NCBI GenBank assembly: GCA_041741895.1
Contig: JBGSJO010000097.1
Coordinates: forward strand, 1-32,000
Origin: Allopontixanthobacter sp041741895
GTDB lineage: Bacteria; Pseudomonadota; Alphaproteobacteria; Sphingomonadales; Sphingomonadaceae
Length of the DNA stretch: 32,000 bases
Reading direction: 5' to 3'
Under the pieces are notes generated by a model, which searched no databases, was not told where the DNA came from, and was given only the letters and a program-made list of their open reading frames with translations. Positions 8,479 through 16,191 of this stretch are shown in pieces (positions within the stretch are counted from its first letter, which is position 1; every line of letters begins with the position of its first letter). The position numbers were made by a program, and so were the translations under genes.

Positions 8479-9993
8479 TCAGCCGAATTGGCCGCGCCGG
8501 TCGTCTTCCTCCAGATCGGAGAATTTGGTGATCCTGGCTTCGAATTTCATCCGCACCTTGCCGGTGGAACCGTGGCGCTGTTTCGCGACGACCAGTTCGG
8601 CCAGGCCGAACACCTGCTCCATCTGGGCCATCCAGGCCGAATAGGCCTCATGCACTTTCTGGTCGTCCGTTTCGACCGGGCGTTTGGGTTCCTTGGATGC
8701 GATGTAGTAATCCTCGCGGTAGACGAACCAGACCATATCCGCGTCCTGTTCGATCGAACCCGATTCGCGCAGGTCGGACAGCATAGGGGTCTTGTCTTCG
8801 CGCTGTTCCACTGCACGGCTCAGCTGGGACAGGGCAATCACCGGCACTTCGATTTCCTTGGCGAGGGTTTTGAGGCCCCGGCTGATTTCCGAAATTTCGT
8901 TCACGCGGTTGTCATTGGCGCGGCCCGATCCCTGCAGCAATTGCAGGTAATCGACCACGATCAGCCCGATGTCATGCTTGCGTTTCAGCCGCCGCGCGCG
9001 GGTGCGCAGCGCGGCGATGGTCAGTGCGGGCGTATCGTCGATATACAGCGGCAATTCGGCGAGCCGCTGGCTGGCGAAGCTCAATTGCTGGAAATCCTCG
9101 CGGCTGATCTTGCCCATCCGCAGTGCTTCGGATGAAATGCCCGCCTGTTCCGACAGGATGCGTGTGGCGAGTTGGTCCGCGCTCATTTCCAGGCTGAAGA
9201 AGGCAACCGGCGCGCCGACAGATTTATCCGCTGCAATCCCGTGGATGGTGGTGTCTTCGAGGAAGCGGTTTGCACAATTATAGGCGATATTGGTCGCCAG
9301 CGAGGTCTTGCCCATCCCCGGGCGCCCGGCCAGGATGATCAGATCGGAATCGTGCAGCCCGCCGATCTTTTCGTTGATGCAGGTCAGGCCGGTGGTCTTG
9401 CCGGAAATATGCCCGCCCGAATTGATCGCCATTTCGATCATCCCGAGCGCTTTTCTGGTCGCGGCGCTGAAGCTGGCGGCTTCGTTCTGGCCGCCCGCGC
9501 CCTCCGCCACCTTGAACAGCGCGGCTTCGGCTTCCTCGATCTGTTTCATCGGGGCGACCGAATCGGAGGTATCGATTGCCCCTTCCACCAGATTGCGGCC
9601 TACGCTGACCAATTCGCGCAGCAGCGCCAGATCGTAAATCTGTTCGGCCAGTTCGCGCGGGGCCAGCAAGCCCTGGCCATCGGCGGTCAGGCGGGCGAGA
9701 TAGGTGATCCCGCCCAGTTCCTTCAGCGCCTCGTCCGCTTCGAAATAGGGTTTCAGCGTTACCGGCGTCACCACCGCGCTGCGATCGAGGAGAGTTAGGA
9801 TCCGTTCGAACACCCTCTGGTGGACAGGTTCGAAGAAATGTTCGGGCCGAATCGGTGCAGGCAGTTCTTCCAGCACCCGATTGTCGATCAGCACCGCGCC
9901 CAGGAACGCCGCCTCCGCCTCGATATTCGCAGGCAGACTACGTATTGTGGGTGTATCGGTTTCGGGTCGGGAAAGGAGATTTTGATCGGCCAT
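8479..9993 (-). CDS. dnaB: Replicative DNA helicase DnaB
   Basis: DnaB is the hexameric 5'-3' helicase that opens the replication fork and recruits primase. The 504-residue product has the N-terminal primase-interaction domain (PANIEAEAAFLGAVLID at about 21-37) and a linker. The RecA-like motor follows, with Walker A GRPGMGKT at 223-230, Walker B LIVVDYLQLL near 333-342 and the DnaB motif LSDLRESGSIEQDADMV. The ATG at 9993 (MADQNLL) gives a normal length. The same frame stays open far upstream to 11103, but that part is antisense to other genes and is not coding. A GGAG-like site lies within the first codons, and no strong Shine-Dalgarno is seen upstream. The gene is divergent from UPF0262. 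Confidence 0.97.
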   Translation of the reverse strand: MADQNLLSRPETDTPTIRSLPANIEAEAAFLGAVLIDNRVLEELPAPIRPEHFFEPVHQRVFERILTLLDRSAVVTPVTLKPYFEADEALKELGGITYLARLTADGQGLLAPRELAEQIYDLALLRELVSVGRNLVEGAIDTSDSVAPMKQIEEAEAALFKVAEGAGGQNEAASFSAATRKALGMIEMAINSGGHISGKTTGLTCINEKIGGLHDSDLIILAGRPGMGKTSLATNIAYNCANRFLEDTTIHGIAADKSVGAPVAFFSLEMSADQLATRILSEQAGISSEALRMGKISREDFQQLSFASQRLAELPLYIDDTPALTIAALRTRARRLKRKHDIGLIVVDYLQLLQGSGRANDNRVNEISEISRGLKTLAKEIEVPVIALSQLSRAVEQREDKTPMLSDLRESGSIEQDADMVWFVYREDYYIASKEPKRPVETDDQKVHEAYSAWMAQMEQVFGLAELVVAKQRHGSTGKVRMKFEARITKFSDLEEDDRRGQFG

Positions 9994-10051
9994 CCGGCTG
10001 CTTTGCGCGCGAAGCCATGCCCAACGCAAGTGCCGGATAGTCGCAATCGCT

Positions 10052-10060
10052 TGTGGATAG
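10052..10060. promoter_or_regulatory. DnaA-box-like site upstream of dnaB
   Basis: TGTGGATAG matches the reverse of the DnaA-box consensus (TGTGGATAA) at eight of nine positions. It lies in the short divergent region between dnaB and UPF0262. A single site of this length can occur by chance, so regulation by DnaA is only a possibility. Confidence 0.3.
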
Positions 10061-10119
10061 TGGGGATGGTTTCGGAAAGCCTTGCACCGCCCCCCGTGCA
10101 TCTGCGAAAGCGGCACACT

Positions 10120-10602
10120 ATGCTCAACCACACGATCTCCCACATTGCGCTCGACGAGGACACGATCCTGTGGCGCAGCGCCGATGTCGAACAGGAACGG
10201 CGCGTGGCGATCTTCGATCTGATCGAGGAAAACAGTTTCAAACCGCTGCGCGCGGCGGCAGCGGGCCACGATGGGCCGTACCGGTTGACGCTGGCAGTGC
10301 GCGACGGCCGGCTTCAGCTGACCATTCGCGATGCGGACGATGTGGAACTGGAAACGCTGATCCTGGGGCTCGCCCGATTCCGCCGCCCGATTCGTGATTA
10401 TTTTGCGATCTGCGACAGTTACTACCAGGCGATCCGCAAATCGACCGCGGCAGAGATCGAAACCATCGATATGGCCCGGCGCGGGGTGCATAATGGCGCA
10501 GCCGAGCTGTTGCTCGAACGGTTGGAGGGCAAGGTCGATACCGATTTCGCCACCGCGCGCCGCCTGTTTACGCTCATCTGCGTCCTCCACATCAAGGGTT
10601 GA
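10120..10602 (+). CDS. UPF0262 family protein
   Basis: This is a 160-residue soluble protein of an alphaproteobacterial family without an assigned function. The family core is easy to recognise: ALDEDTILWRSADVEQERR, VAIFDLIEENSFKPL, then the block LILGLARFRRPIRDYFAICD and the C terminus RRLFTLICVLHIKG. It has no signal peptide or membrane segment. I chose the ATG at 10120, which leaves nine residues before the conserved start. Another ATG at 10066 is possible, and neither has a strong ribosome-binding site. It is six bases upstream of the GH25-like gene and likely co-transcribed with it. Confidence 0.88.
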   Translation: MLNHTISHIALDEDTILWRSADVEQERRVAIFDLIEENSFKPLRAAAAGHDGPYRLTLAVRDGRLQLTIRDADDVELETLILGLARFRRPIRDYFAICDSYYQAIRKSTAAEIETIDMARRGVHNGAAELLLERLEGKVDTDFATARRLFTLICVLHIKG

Positions 10603-10608
10603 GGGCGC

Positions 10609-11310
10609 ATGGCAAGGAAACGCAAACCTTCGCCGTGGAAGCTGCGCATCGCCGGGGCATTGCTGCTGATACTGCTGGGCGCTGGGGGGTATCTGTGGTG
10701 GCAAGTAAACCACTGGGCCCCGCCGGAAGATGCCTATCCCGATCAGGGCGTGGTCGCGGGCGCGCGGGACGGGGTGATCAATTTCCGCACGGTCCGCGCG
10801 CTGGGCGGCAGCTTTGCCTATCTGGACGCCAGCGACGGGGGAAGCGGGCAGGACGCGCGCTTCAGCCGCAATTTCGCTGCGGCGAGGGAAGCAAAATTGC
10901 AGGTCGGTGCTGTCCATGCCTTCGATCCCTGCACCATGGCAGACGGGCAATCGGCCAATTTCGTCACCATGGTCCCGCGTGACAGCAGCCTGCTGCCGCC
11001 CGCGATCGAGCTCGGCCGCACGGCCGACAGCTGCGAAGAGCGGGTCAGCGATGCCGCGGTCGAAAGCGAGCTGATGACGCTGATCAACCAGATCGAAAAC
11101 CATGCGGGCAAGGCAGTGATCCTGAAAATCGATCCGGAATTCGAAATCCGCTACGGCCTGGCCCAGCGGCTGGAACGCAATCTGTGGCTAACCCGCACCC
11201 GGCTGGAACCGGACTACGCCGGGCGGCCCTGGCTGCTATGGACCGCGAACGAAGCGCTGCGTAGCGAAGCAAGCGATGATCCGGTCCGCTGGGTAGTGGT
11301 GCAACCGTGA
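10609..11310 (+). CDS. GH25 lysozyme-like membrane-anchored protein, catalytic acids apparently lost
   Basis: The 233-residue product has a Lys/Arg-rich start and one membrane helix at about 12-33, then a periplasmic domain laid out like glycoside hydrolase family 25. The blocks are YPDQGVVAGARDGVINFRTV, GSFAYLDASDGG, RFSRNFAAAREAKLQVGAVHAF and LLPPAIELGRT. In active GH25 enzymes the first block carries DVSxHQ and the last carries the Asp-x-Glu pair. Here they read VVAGAR and IELG, so all three usual acids are missing from their expected places. It may bind rather than cut peptidoglycan. The conserved Cys pair near 105 and 142 could form a disulfide. It follows UPF0262 by six bases and ends before a large inverted repeat. 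Confidence 0.72.
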   Translation: MARKRKPSPWKLRIAGALLLILLGAGGYLWWQVNHWAPPEDAYPDQGVVAGARDGVINFRTVRALGGSFAYLDASDGGSGQDARFSRNFAAAREAKLQVGAVHAFDPCTMADGQSANFVTMVPRDSSLLPPAIELGRTADSCEERVSDAAVESELMTLINQIENHAGKAVILKIDPEFEIRYGLAQRLERNLWLTRTRLEPDYAGRPWLLWTANEALRSEASDDPVRWVVVQP

Positions 11311-11334
11311 AGGCCTTACACTTCAATCCCTCTT

Positions 11335-11401
11335 CCGTTCGTGTCGGGCGAAGTCGAGATATTTTTCCTGGACGTATCTCGACTTCGCTCGACACGAACG
11401 G
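11335..11401. repeat. 27-bp near-perfect inverted repeat
   Basis: Arms at 11335-11361 and 11375-11401 are reverse complements at 26 of 27 positions, with a 13-base T-rich loop. The arms include CTCGACTTCGCTCGACACG. The shape fits a dispersed palindromic element of the kind found between genes in sphingomonad chromosomes. It probably also stops transcription from the GH25-like gene, since GGGGTTTT follows. Only one copy was noticed in this window. Confidence 0.9.
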
Positions 11402-11424
11402 GGTTTTGTATGGCGGAGTTTTGT

Positions 11425-11850
11425 ATGCATAGTTCGACTGACCACGACCTGATCGCCGCCGCCCGCGCTGCGGCGGAGCATTCCTATTCGCCCTATTCCG
11501 GCTTTGCCGTCGGGGCTGCGTTGCGCTTCGCCGATGGCAGCGTGGTGACCGGCACCAATATCGAAAATGCCAGCTACGGCATGGCGCTGTGCGCGGAAAC
11601 GGTCGCGGTAGCGAAGGCAATGGCAGGCGGCGCGCGTGGCGGGCTGGTGGCGGTGGCGGTCACCGGGCCTGACGACAAGGGGGGAGGCGATCCGATCACC
11701 CCGTGCGGGCGGTGCCGCCAGGTGCTGTACGAACTCGCCGCGCTGGGCGGCACCGATCCCGATGTGCTGTGCGTCGGGCCGGAGGATGTGCGGCGAGTCA
11801 AACTGTCCGCGCTGCTGCCAGCGGCGTTTGGTCCGGCGAGTTTGGTGTAG
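11425..11850 (+). CDS. cdd: Cytidine deaminase
   Basis: Cytidine deaminase converts cytidine and deoxycytidine to uridine and deoxyuridine in pyrimidine salvage. The 141-residue product has the substrate-binding block TNIENASYG, the zinc/catalytic motif C56-A-E58 and the second zinc motif P93-C94-G-R-C97. This is the homotetrameric, all-cysteine type. The frame runs upstream through the inverted repeat to 11341. I chose the ATG at 11425 because GGAG lies seven bases upstream and the family begins near here. The motif GTTTTGTATG is duplicated just before the start, so an ATG at 11410 is also possible. Confidence 0.94.
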   Translation: MHSSTDHDLIAAARAAAEHSYSPYSGFAVGAALRFADGSVVTGTNIENASYGMALCAETVAVAKAMAGGARGGLVAVAVTGPDDKGGGDPITPCGRCRQVLYELAALGGTDPDVLCVGPEDVRRVKLSALLPAAFGPASLV

Positions 11851-11894
11851 GTCGGTTTTCGGCCTTGCTGGCGGCAACCAGCCACCGAAGACTT

Positions 11895-11942
11895 GATGTC
11901 ACACGACATCTACTTGACAAAAGAAACCAAATAGGTTATAAA
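11895..11942 (+). promoter_or_regulatory. Strong sigma70-type promoter with two palindromes and no coding gene behind it
   Basis: TTGACA at 11914-11919 and TATAAA at 11937-11942 are separated by exactly 17 bases, close to the ideal housekeeping promoter. Just upstream is GATGTC-ACAC-GACATC (11895-11910). Inside the spacer is AACC-AAATA-GGTT (11925-11937). Both look like repressor sites. The AT-rich tract stands out from the GC-rich surroundings. No convincing open reading frame follows. Confidence 0.65.
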
Positions 11943-11977
11943 CTGCGCATCCTTTAACCAAGGTATAGGATCCGGGG

Positions 11978-12049
11978 CGCGCTTGACCGGCTTGCTTCGC
12001 TCATCTTTCCTGCGGCTTGTCCGCCATGGGCAAGCTGCAGGTCAGCGCG
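11978..12049 (+). ncRNA. Candidate structured small RNA (nested hairpin) downstream of the promoter
   Basis: About 35 bases after the predicted -10 box a nested fold begins. The outer helix is nine pairs with one bulged T (11978-11987 with 12041-12049). The inner hairpin is 13 pairs (12010-12022 with 12028-12040), with a five-base loop GCCAT and two G-U wobbles. The wobbles suggest that the RNA rather than the DNA palindrome matters. There is no T-tract right after it, so it does not look like a plain terminator. It could be the 5' part of a longer transcript. No known RNA family was recognised. Confidence 0.4.
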
Positions 12050-12486
12050 GTTGGTGCGGGTGCGGGTCTGGGCGGTTAGGTGACGCTATCAAGCCGGCAT
12101 TTCCCTCACCGGAAATCTGAAGACTGGATGTTGCGGGCGGCTTACCCCTCCTGCCGGTGGCGCGGCGCTATCAGCCGCGAGGAACCTGCCTGCCATGCGA
12201 GCTCTCGCGCAGGTTCCGGCCAGCCTGACTCAGGGCCGAACCGGCGTGCTGCGGATGGGCGCGCCGGTCGTTCGCAAGTCGTTTTCCGCAAGGGCCCGCC
12301 CGCGCGGGGGCGCGGCCAAGATCCTCCGCCCGCCTTTCGCGCACATCATCCGATGCCGCGCCGACCGCGCGATCTGTTTTCCAACACTGGCGTAAGCCCT
12401 TCCGCGAAGCCGCCGGAGGGAAGGTTGTGCGCGCTGCGTTCCCGCGCGCCCATCTTCGCTCGCAATGACGAAGATAAGGGCGTCTC
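12050..12486. other. Gene-free region with small inverted repeats
   Basis: No supported gene is seen here. Small inverted repeats are present: ATTTCC/GGAAAT (12099-12116), GGAACCTGC/GCAGGTTCC (12181-12217) and ATCTTCG/CGAAGAT (12452-12475). The last contains, on the minus strand, CGTCATTGCGAGCG, a motif common at the ends of dispersed bacterial repeats. The frame 12080-12553 is Arg/Pro/Ser-rich and overlaps the receiver gene, so it is not accepted. Confidence 0.6.
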
Positions 12487-12855
12487 TCAGGCGGCGATCA
12501 ATCCGCCGACGGCTTCGAGGAAGGGCTTCATCGAAACCGGTTTGGCCAGATAGCCATTGGCACCGGCAGAGCGAACCTTGAGTTCCTCGCCTTTGCCGAC
12601 ATAGCCGGTAACCGCCAGCACCGGGATATTGCTGAGCAGCGCGTTTGATTTCAGCAGTTTGATGATGTCGATCCCGGACACATGTGGCAGATTGATGTCG
12701 AGCACGATTAGATCTGGGGAAAATTCCTCCACCTCGGCCAGCATCATCCGCTCGTCGGCTACTTCTTCGACCTGATAGCCGCCCTCGCGCAGCACGGCGC
12801 AGAACATCATCCGGTTGAGAAGATCGTCTTCGACAACGAGCACACGTTTGGGCAT
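12487..12855 (-). CDS. divK: Single-domain response regulator, DivK-like
   Basis: This is a 122-residue stand-alone receiver domain. It has the acidic pocket E9/D10/D11 (VVEDD), phosphoacceptor D53 (VLDINLP), switch T83 (AVTGY) and K105 (AKPVS). All are present, so it should be phosphorylated by a histidine kinase or phosphotransferase. Its beginning and end, with MPKRVLVVEDD and the IPVLAVTGYVGKGEE and KPVSMKPFLEAV blocks, resemble DivK, the alphaproteobacterial cell-cycle regulator. DivK is usually next to pleD, which is not seen here, so another small receiver remains possible. GGAAAA lies upstream of the ATG. It appears monocistronic. Confidence 0.72.
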   Translation of the reverse strand: MPKRVLVVEDDLLNRMMFCAVLREGGYQVEEVADERMMLAEVEEFSPDLIVLDINLPHVSGIDIIKLLKSNALLSNIPVLAVTGYVGKGEELKVRSAGANGYLAKPVSMKPFLEAVGGLIAA

Positions 12856-12963
12856 TTATTTTCCGATCGGGGGGTTACATTACGGCCTGAAGCCGATGCG
12901 GAATTTGCTGTCAATCGGCCAAGCGACAGAGCGTGACCGGTTTAAGACCTGTTCCCTGCGCCC

Positions 12964-14094
12964 TCAGCCGTCCAGCCATTCAGCCAGAGCTGCCAGGCAA
13001 TCGCGCGCCAGCAATTTGCAGCGTTCCGGGCTCCAGCCCTGCTCGGGATCGGGCAGGTCGCGATTGTCCTTGAACGGCATTTCGAGCGTCATCGAACAGC
13101 AGCCGAAACGGTGGGCGAGCTGGGTGGTGGACATGGTCAGCTTCGCCTTGCCCGGCGAAGTGACGCCGTAGCCGAGCGCGGTCTGGAAATCGGGCGTGCG
13201 CCGGTCCAGTGTCGCCTGATAGCGCAAGTAATCGGCTTGCTGTTTGTCCTTCAATCCGGGAATGCCTTCGAACCCGGCCAGGAAAACCGCCGGGATCGCC
13301 TCGTCCCCGTGAATGTCCATGGCAAAATCAACCCCGGTTTCGTCCATCGCATTGCGAATACACAATACCTCGGGCGATCTTTCCTCGCTGGGGCTGTCCC
13401 ATTCGCGGTTGAGATTGGCGCCCACCGCGTTGGTCCGCAAATGGCCGCGCCGCGATCCGTCGGGATTGCAATTGGGTACGATGTGGAGGCGGCATTTCTG
13501 GCGCAGAATCCGACCGACCGGATCGGCCGGATCGGTCAGGCATTCCAGCGCCCCTTCCATCCACCATTCGGCCTGGGTTTCGCCCGGATGTTGGCGGGCG
13601 TAGAGCCACACCTGCATGCCACCCTCGCCCATTTCCAGGCAATCGATCGGCTGCCCGTCCAATGAAGTGCCGAGCCGACGATAGGACACACCCTCGCACA
13701 GTGCCGATTCAGCGACCAAATCGTGGTGCCGCTCCATCGAATAGGGAGCGAAATAGGCGAAATATGCAATGTCGCTGTCCGATGCATAGGTGATCGTCAG
13801 CGTGCCGCCACCCTCGTCCTTGTCGAAGGCGCTGCTGACACGGCCCCAATAGGCGCGGTCTTCAGACACGCAGGCATCGTAATCGGTCCACCCGCCGGGA
13901 TAGGCGGAGGCATTCAGATCGGTGATTTTCAATTCCAGCTCGCGCCCAGCGGCGCCGCTCACCCGGAAATGGAACCATTGCCTGAAGTCGGACATATGAT
14001 CCTTGCGCAGCGCCAGCCTTGCAACCGCCCCTTCCACCGACAGGACCACGATATTGCCGCTGTCGAAGGCGCAATCAATCTGGATATCATTCAC
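12964..14094 (-). CDS. M14-family zinc carboxypeptidase, cytosolic (AGBL/Nna1-like) type
   Basis: The 376-residue product has an N-terminal beta-rich domain (about 1-125, with WFHFRVSG and YFAYFAPYS) that is typical of cytosolic carboxypeptidases. The M14 catalytic domain follows. Zinc ligands are H169 and E172 (ARQHPGET) and H262 (DIHGDE). Substrate residues lie in NPDG at 210-213 and N229-R230 (NLNREW), and the likely general base is the Glu in SMTLEMPF near 343. Eukaryotic relatives trim glutamate tails; bacterial substrates are not established. The start is a GTG at 14094 that overlaps the stop codon of the upstream DUF4136 gene (GTGA), which points to translational coupling. There is no signal peptide. 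Confidence 0.9.
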   Translation of the reverse strand: MNDIQIDCAFDSGNIVVLSVEGAVARLALRKDHMSDFRQWFHFRVSGAAGRELELKITDLNASAYPGGWTDYDACVSEDRAYWGRVSSAFDKDEGGGTLTITYASDSDIAYFAYFAPYSMERHHDLVAESALCEGVSYRRLGTSLDGQPIDCLEMGEGGMQVWLYARQHPGETQAEWWMEGALECLTDPADPVGRILRQKCRLHIVPNCNPDGSRRGHLRTNAVGANLNREWDSPSEERSPEVLCIRNAMDETGVDFAMDIHGDEAIPAVFLAGFEGIPGLKDKQQADYLRYQATLDRRTPDFQTALGYGVTSPGKAKLTMSTTQLAHRFGCCSMTLEMPFKDNRDLPDPEQGWSPERCKLLARDCLAALAEWLDG

Positions 14095-14705
14095 TTGGGG
14101 TTGACCTTCACTTCTGTGGTTTCACCGCTGTTGCCGGGGAATTCGCGGAACAATGCAGCGGCAATGGTGGCTGCGTTCGCTTGTCCCTCTGCCAGTGGGG
14201 AATTGGTGCCGACGGAGAAATTGGCGCGCCCTTCCCACAACGCATCGCCGCTGGCGGCATTGCGGATCCTGACGGCCATTTGCGTGGCAATCTGCTGCGC
14301 GGATTTCTTGCCGCCCAGATTGATCCCGATCCCCAAGCCGACGCCGGAACCATAGCTACCGGTGCCGCCGCCCACGCCGACGGACACCGGGCTTTCCTTG
14401 GGCGGCGGCTCCGATATGAGCCGGTCGAGGCTGAGCTGTGCGATCTGGGCGGCAGAATCGCGCGATGTTTCGCGGTATCCCATTTTCGTCAGCTCGCGCG
14501 CGACCGCTTCCTTATAGGGCGCCATTTCGAGCGCGCCGAGATCGACATCGCTGGCTGTCTCGATAAAGATCGTTGTCTGGCCCAGCTGGCCCACCGTCGC
14601 CGGCTGGTGAAAACGGGTCACTTCGACCGGGCTGGCGGGTACGGTGGTGCAGGCAGACAAAGCGGCGGCGGTAACCGCCAGAAATGCGATCCGGGAAAAT
14701 TTCAT
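14091..14705 (-). CDS. DUF4136 family lipoprotein
   Basis: This is a 204-residue predicted lipoprotein. The signal peptide ends in the lipobox LSAC with the lipidated cysteine at 19. The DUF4136-like domain that follows includes the DVDLGALEMAPYKEAVARELTKMGY block, a Gly/Ser-rich loop (about 115-140) and the C-terminal ALWEGRANFSVG strand. I chose the ATG at 14705 because it directly precedes the signal peptide and has GGAA six bases upstream. It is the first gene of a two-gene unit with the carboxypeptidase and is divergent from galE. Function is unknown; the family is found in the cell envelope. Confidence 0.82.
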   Translation of the reverse strand: MKFSRIAFLAVTAAALSACTTVPASPVEVTRFHQPATVGQLGQTTIFIETASDVDLGALEMAPYKEAVARELTKMGYRETSRDSAAQIAQLSLDRLISEPPPKESPVSVGVGGGTGSYGSGVGLGIGINLGGKKSAQQIATQMAVRIRNAASGDALWEGRANFSVGTNSPLAEGQANAATIAAALFREFPGNSGETTEVKVNPK

Positions 14706-14847
14706 GTGGTGTTCCAATCTTGAATCCGGCCCATTCATTATTCGGCACTATGGCCGTATTTACATGGTTGTAACCTAGCCAACCAAGGCGTGAAGCGCCA
14801 GAGAACTATCATTTGCCGATTCGCCTGCGGGGATTAAGTCACAATTT

Positions 14848-15870
14848 ATGAACACAATATCAACCGAAGCAGGAAAAACTCCGGTGCTGGTGACCGGCGG
14901 TGCCGGATATATCGGCAGCCATGCGGTGCTGGCGCTGGTCGATGGCGGATGGCCGGTCGTGGTGATCGACAATCTCACCACCGGGTTCCGGTTTGCGGTA
15001 CCTGACGGCGTCCCCTTGTATGAAGGCGATATAGCGGATGGCGCTTTTCTGGCGCGGATTTTCGAAGAGCGCCAGATCGGCGCGATCATGCATTTCGCTG
15101 GATCGGTGGTGGTGCCCGAATCGGTCGAGAACCCGCTGAAATATTACCACAACAATACCGCCAAGAGCCGCGCCCTGATCGAAGCGGCAGTGACCGCGTT
15201 CATCCCGCATTTTATTTTCAGTTCGACCGCAGCAACCTACGGCGTGCCGGACGTGTCGCCGGTTGCCGAAGATGCCCCGCAGGTTCCGATCAATCCCTAC
15301 GGCTGGTCGAAACTGATGACCGAACAGATGTTGGGCGATGTGGCGGCCGTGCATGAAATGAATTTCTGCGCCTTGCGCTATTTCAACGTCGCGGGCGCCG
15401 ATCCGCAGGGGCGCAGCGGGCAATCCACCGCCGGGGCCACGCATCTGATCAAGGTCGCAGTGGAAGCGGCGCTGGGCAAGCGGGACAAAGTCGCCGTGTT
15501 CGGTACCGACTACGATACGCCCGATGGTACCGGGGTACGGGATTACATCCATGTCAGCGATCTTGCGGCGGCCCATGTGCTGGCGTTGCAGGCGCTGGAA
15601 CAGCAGCCCGGCCGCTCGCTGAAAATGAACTGCGGATATGGCCGCGGGTTTTCCGTGTTGGAGGTGCTCGATGCGGTTGACCGGGTGACCAATCGTAAGC
15701 TGGACCGCGATCTGCAACCGCGCCGCGCGGGCGACCCCGGATCGCTGGTGTCCGATCCTGCGCGCATTCGGGCCACCTTGCCGTGGGAGCCAGCACATGC
15801 CGATCTGGATGAAATCATTGCCCATGCGCTGCAATGGGAACGCAAGCTGGGTGAAATCAGGGGCGATTGA
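14848..15870 (+). CDS. galE: UDP-glucose 4-epimerase
   Basis: GalE interconverts UDP-glucose and UDP-galactose and supplies sugars for surface polysaccharide. The 340-residue product is a short-chain dehydrogenase-type enzyme. It has the NAD-binding GGAGYIG at 17-23, the DNLTTG loop, the catalytic SST around 125-127 and Y151-x3-K155 (NPYGWSKLMTE). The ALRYFNVAGADPQG and DGTGVRDYIHV blocks are typical of GalE. Length is normal. No strong ribosome-binding site is seen before the ATG at 14848. It stands alone and is divergent from the DUF4136 lipoprotein. Confidence 0.96.
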   Translation: MNTISTEAGKTPVLVTGGAGYIGSHAVLALVDGGWPVVVIDNLTTGFRFAVPDGVPLYEGDIADGAFLARIFEERQIGAIMHFAGSVVVPESVENPLKYYHNNTAKSRALIEAAVTAFIPHFIFSSTAATYGVPDVSPVAEDAPQVPINPYGWSKLMTEQMLGDVAAVHEMNFCALRYFNVAGADPQGRSGQSTAGATHLIKVAVEAALGKRDKVAVFGTDYDTPDGTGVRDYIHVSDLAAAHVLALQALEQQPGRSLKMNCGYGRGFSVLEVLDAVDRVTNRKLDRDLQPRRAGDPGSLVSDPARIRATLPWEPAHADLDEIIAHALQWERKLGEIRGD

Positions 15871-15916
15871 TCTCAGAAGGCCGGTTTACCCGCGAAACTT
15901 CTGGTGGGTGAATCTG

Positions 15917-15945
15917 TTGACTTCAGCGCGAAGCGCCCCTAATTG
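15917..15945 (+). promoter_or_regulatory. Putative rpmJ promoter
   Basis: TTGACT at 15917 and TAATTG at 15940 are 17 bases apart, and the spacer ends in CCCC. The promoter proposed for rpmH (20802-20830) has the same plan. Confidence 0.4.
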
Positions 15946-16006
15946 CTCGGCTTGAATTTCCGGCATCGGGGTAATCTCCGGTGCTTCTTTTTTTGGAACT
16001 AGAGCC

Positions 16007-16132
16007 ATGAAAATCCGCAACAGCCTCAAGTCGCTGAAGAACCGCCACCGCGATTGCCGCGTTATTCGCCGCCGCGGGCGCACCTATGTGATCAACAAGA
16101 CCAACCGCCGCTTCAAAGCCCGTCAGGGCTAA
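16007..16132 (+). CDS. rpmJ: 50S ribosomal protein L36
   Basis: This is a 41-residue basic protein, MKIRNSLKSLKNRHRDCRVI and onward, ending in NKTNRRFKARQG. It is the alphaproteobacterial L36 form that lacks the CxxC...H zinc ribbon; only one cysteine (C17) remains. L36 binds 23S rRNA in the large subunit. GGAA lies upstream of the ATG. It stands alone between galE and a HAD phosphatase gene, and a GC hairpin follows about 60 bases after the stop. Confidence 0.96.
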   Translation: MKIRNSLKSLKNRHRDCRVIRRRGRTYVINKTNRRFKARQG

Positions 16133-16191
16133 GCTGCAGGTCTGGTTGGTTCCGCTGCCTTTATGGCCGGCGGGACCGGAACTCACGAATC

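Noticed and set aside
9994..11103. Open frame extending dnaB to 874 residues
   Set aside because: The extra 370 residues are antisense to UPF0262 and the GH25-like gene, are Arg/Gln/His-rich, and are not part of DnaB, which starts at 9993.
11950..12480. RNase P RNA, tmRNA or SRP RNA
   Set aside because: I looked for the conserved cores of these RNAs (for example the RNase P GAGGAAAGTCC box or a tmRNA tag) on both strands and found none.
12080..12553. 157-codon plus-strand frame in the gene-free region
   Set aside because: It is Arg/Pro/Ser-rich, lacks a ribosome-binding site and runs into the divK-like gene on the other strand.
14860..15834. Long minus-strand frame opposite galE
   Set aside because: It is an antisense shadow of galE with no recognisable domain or start signal.
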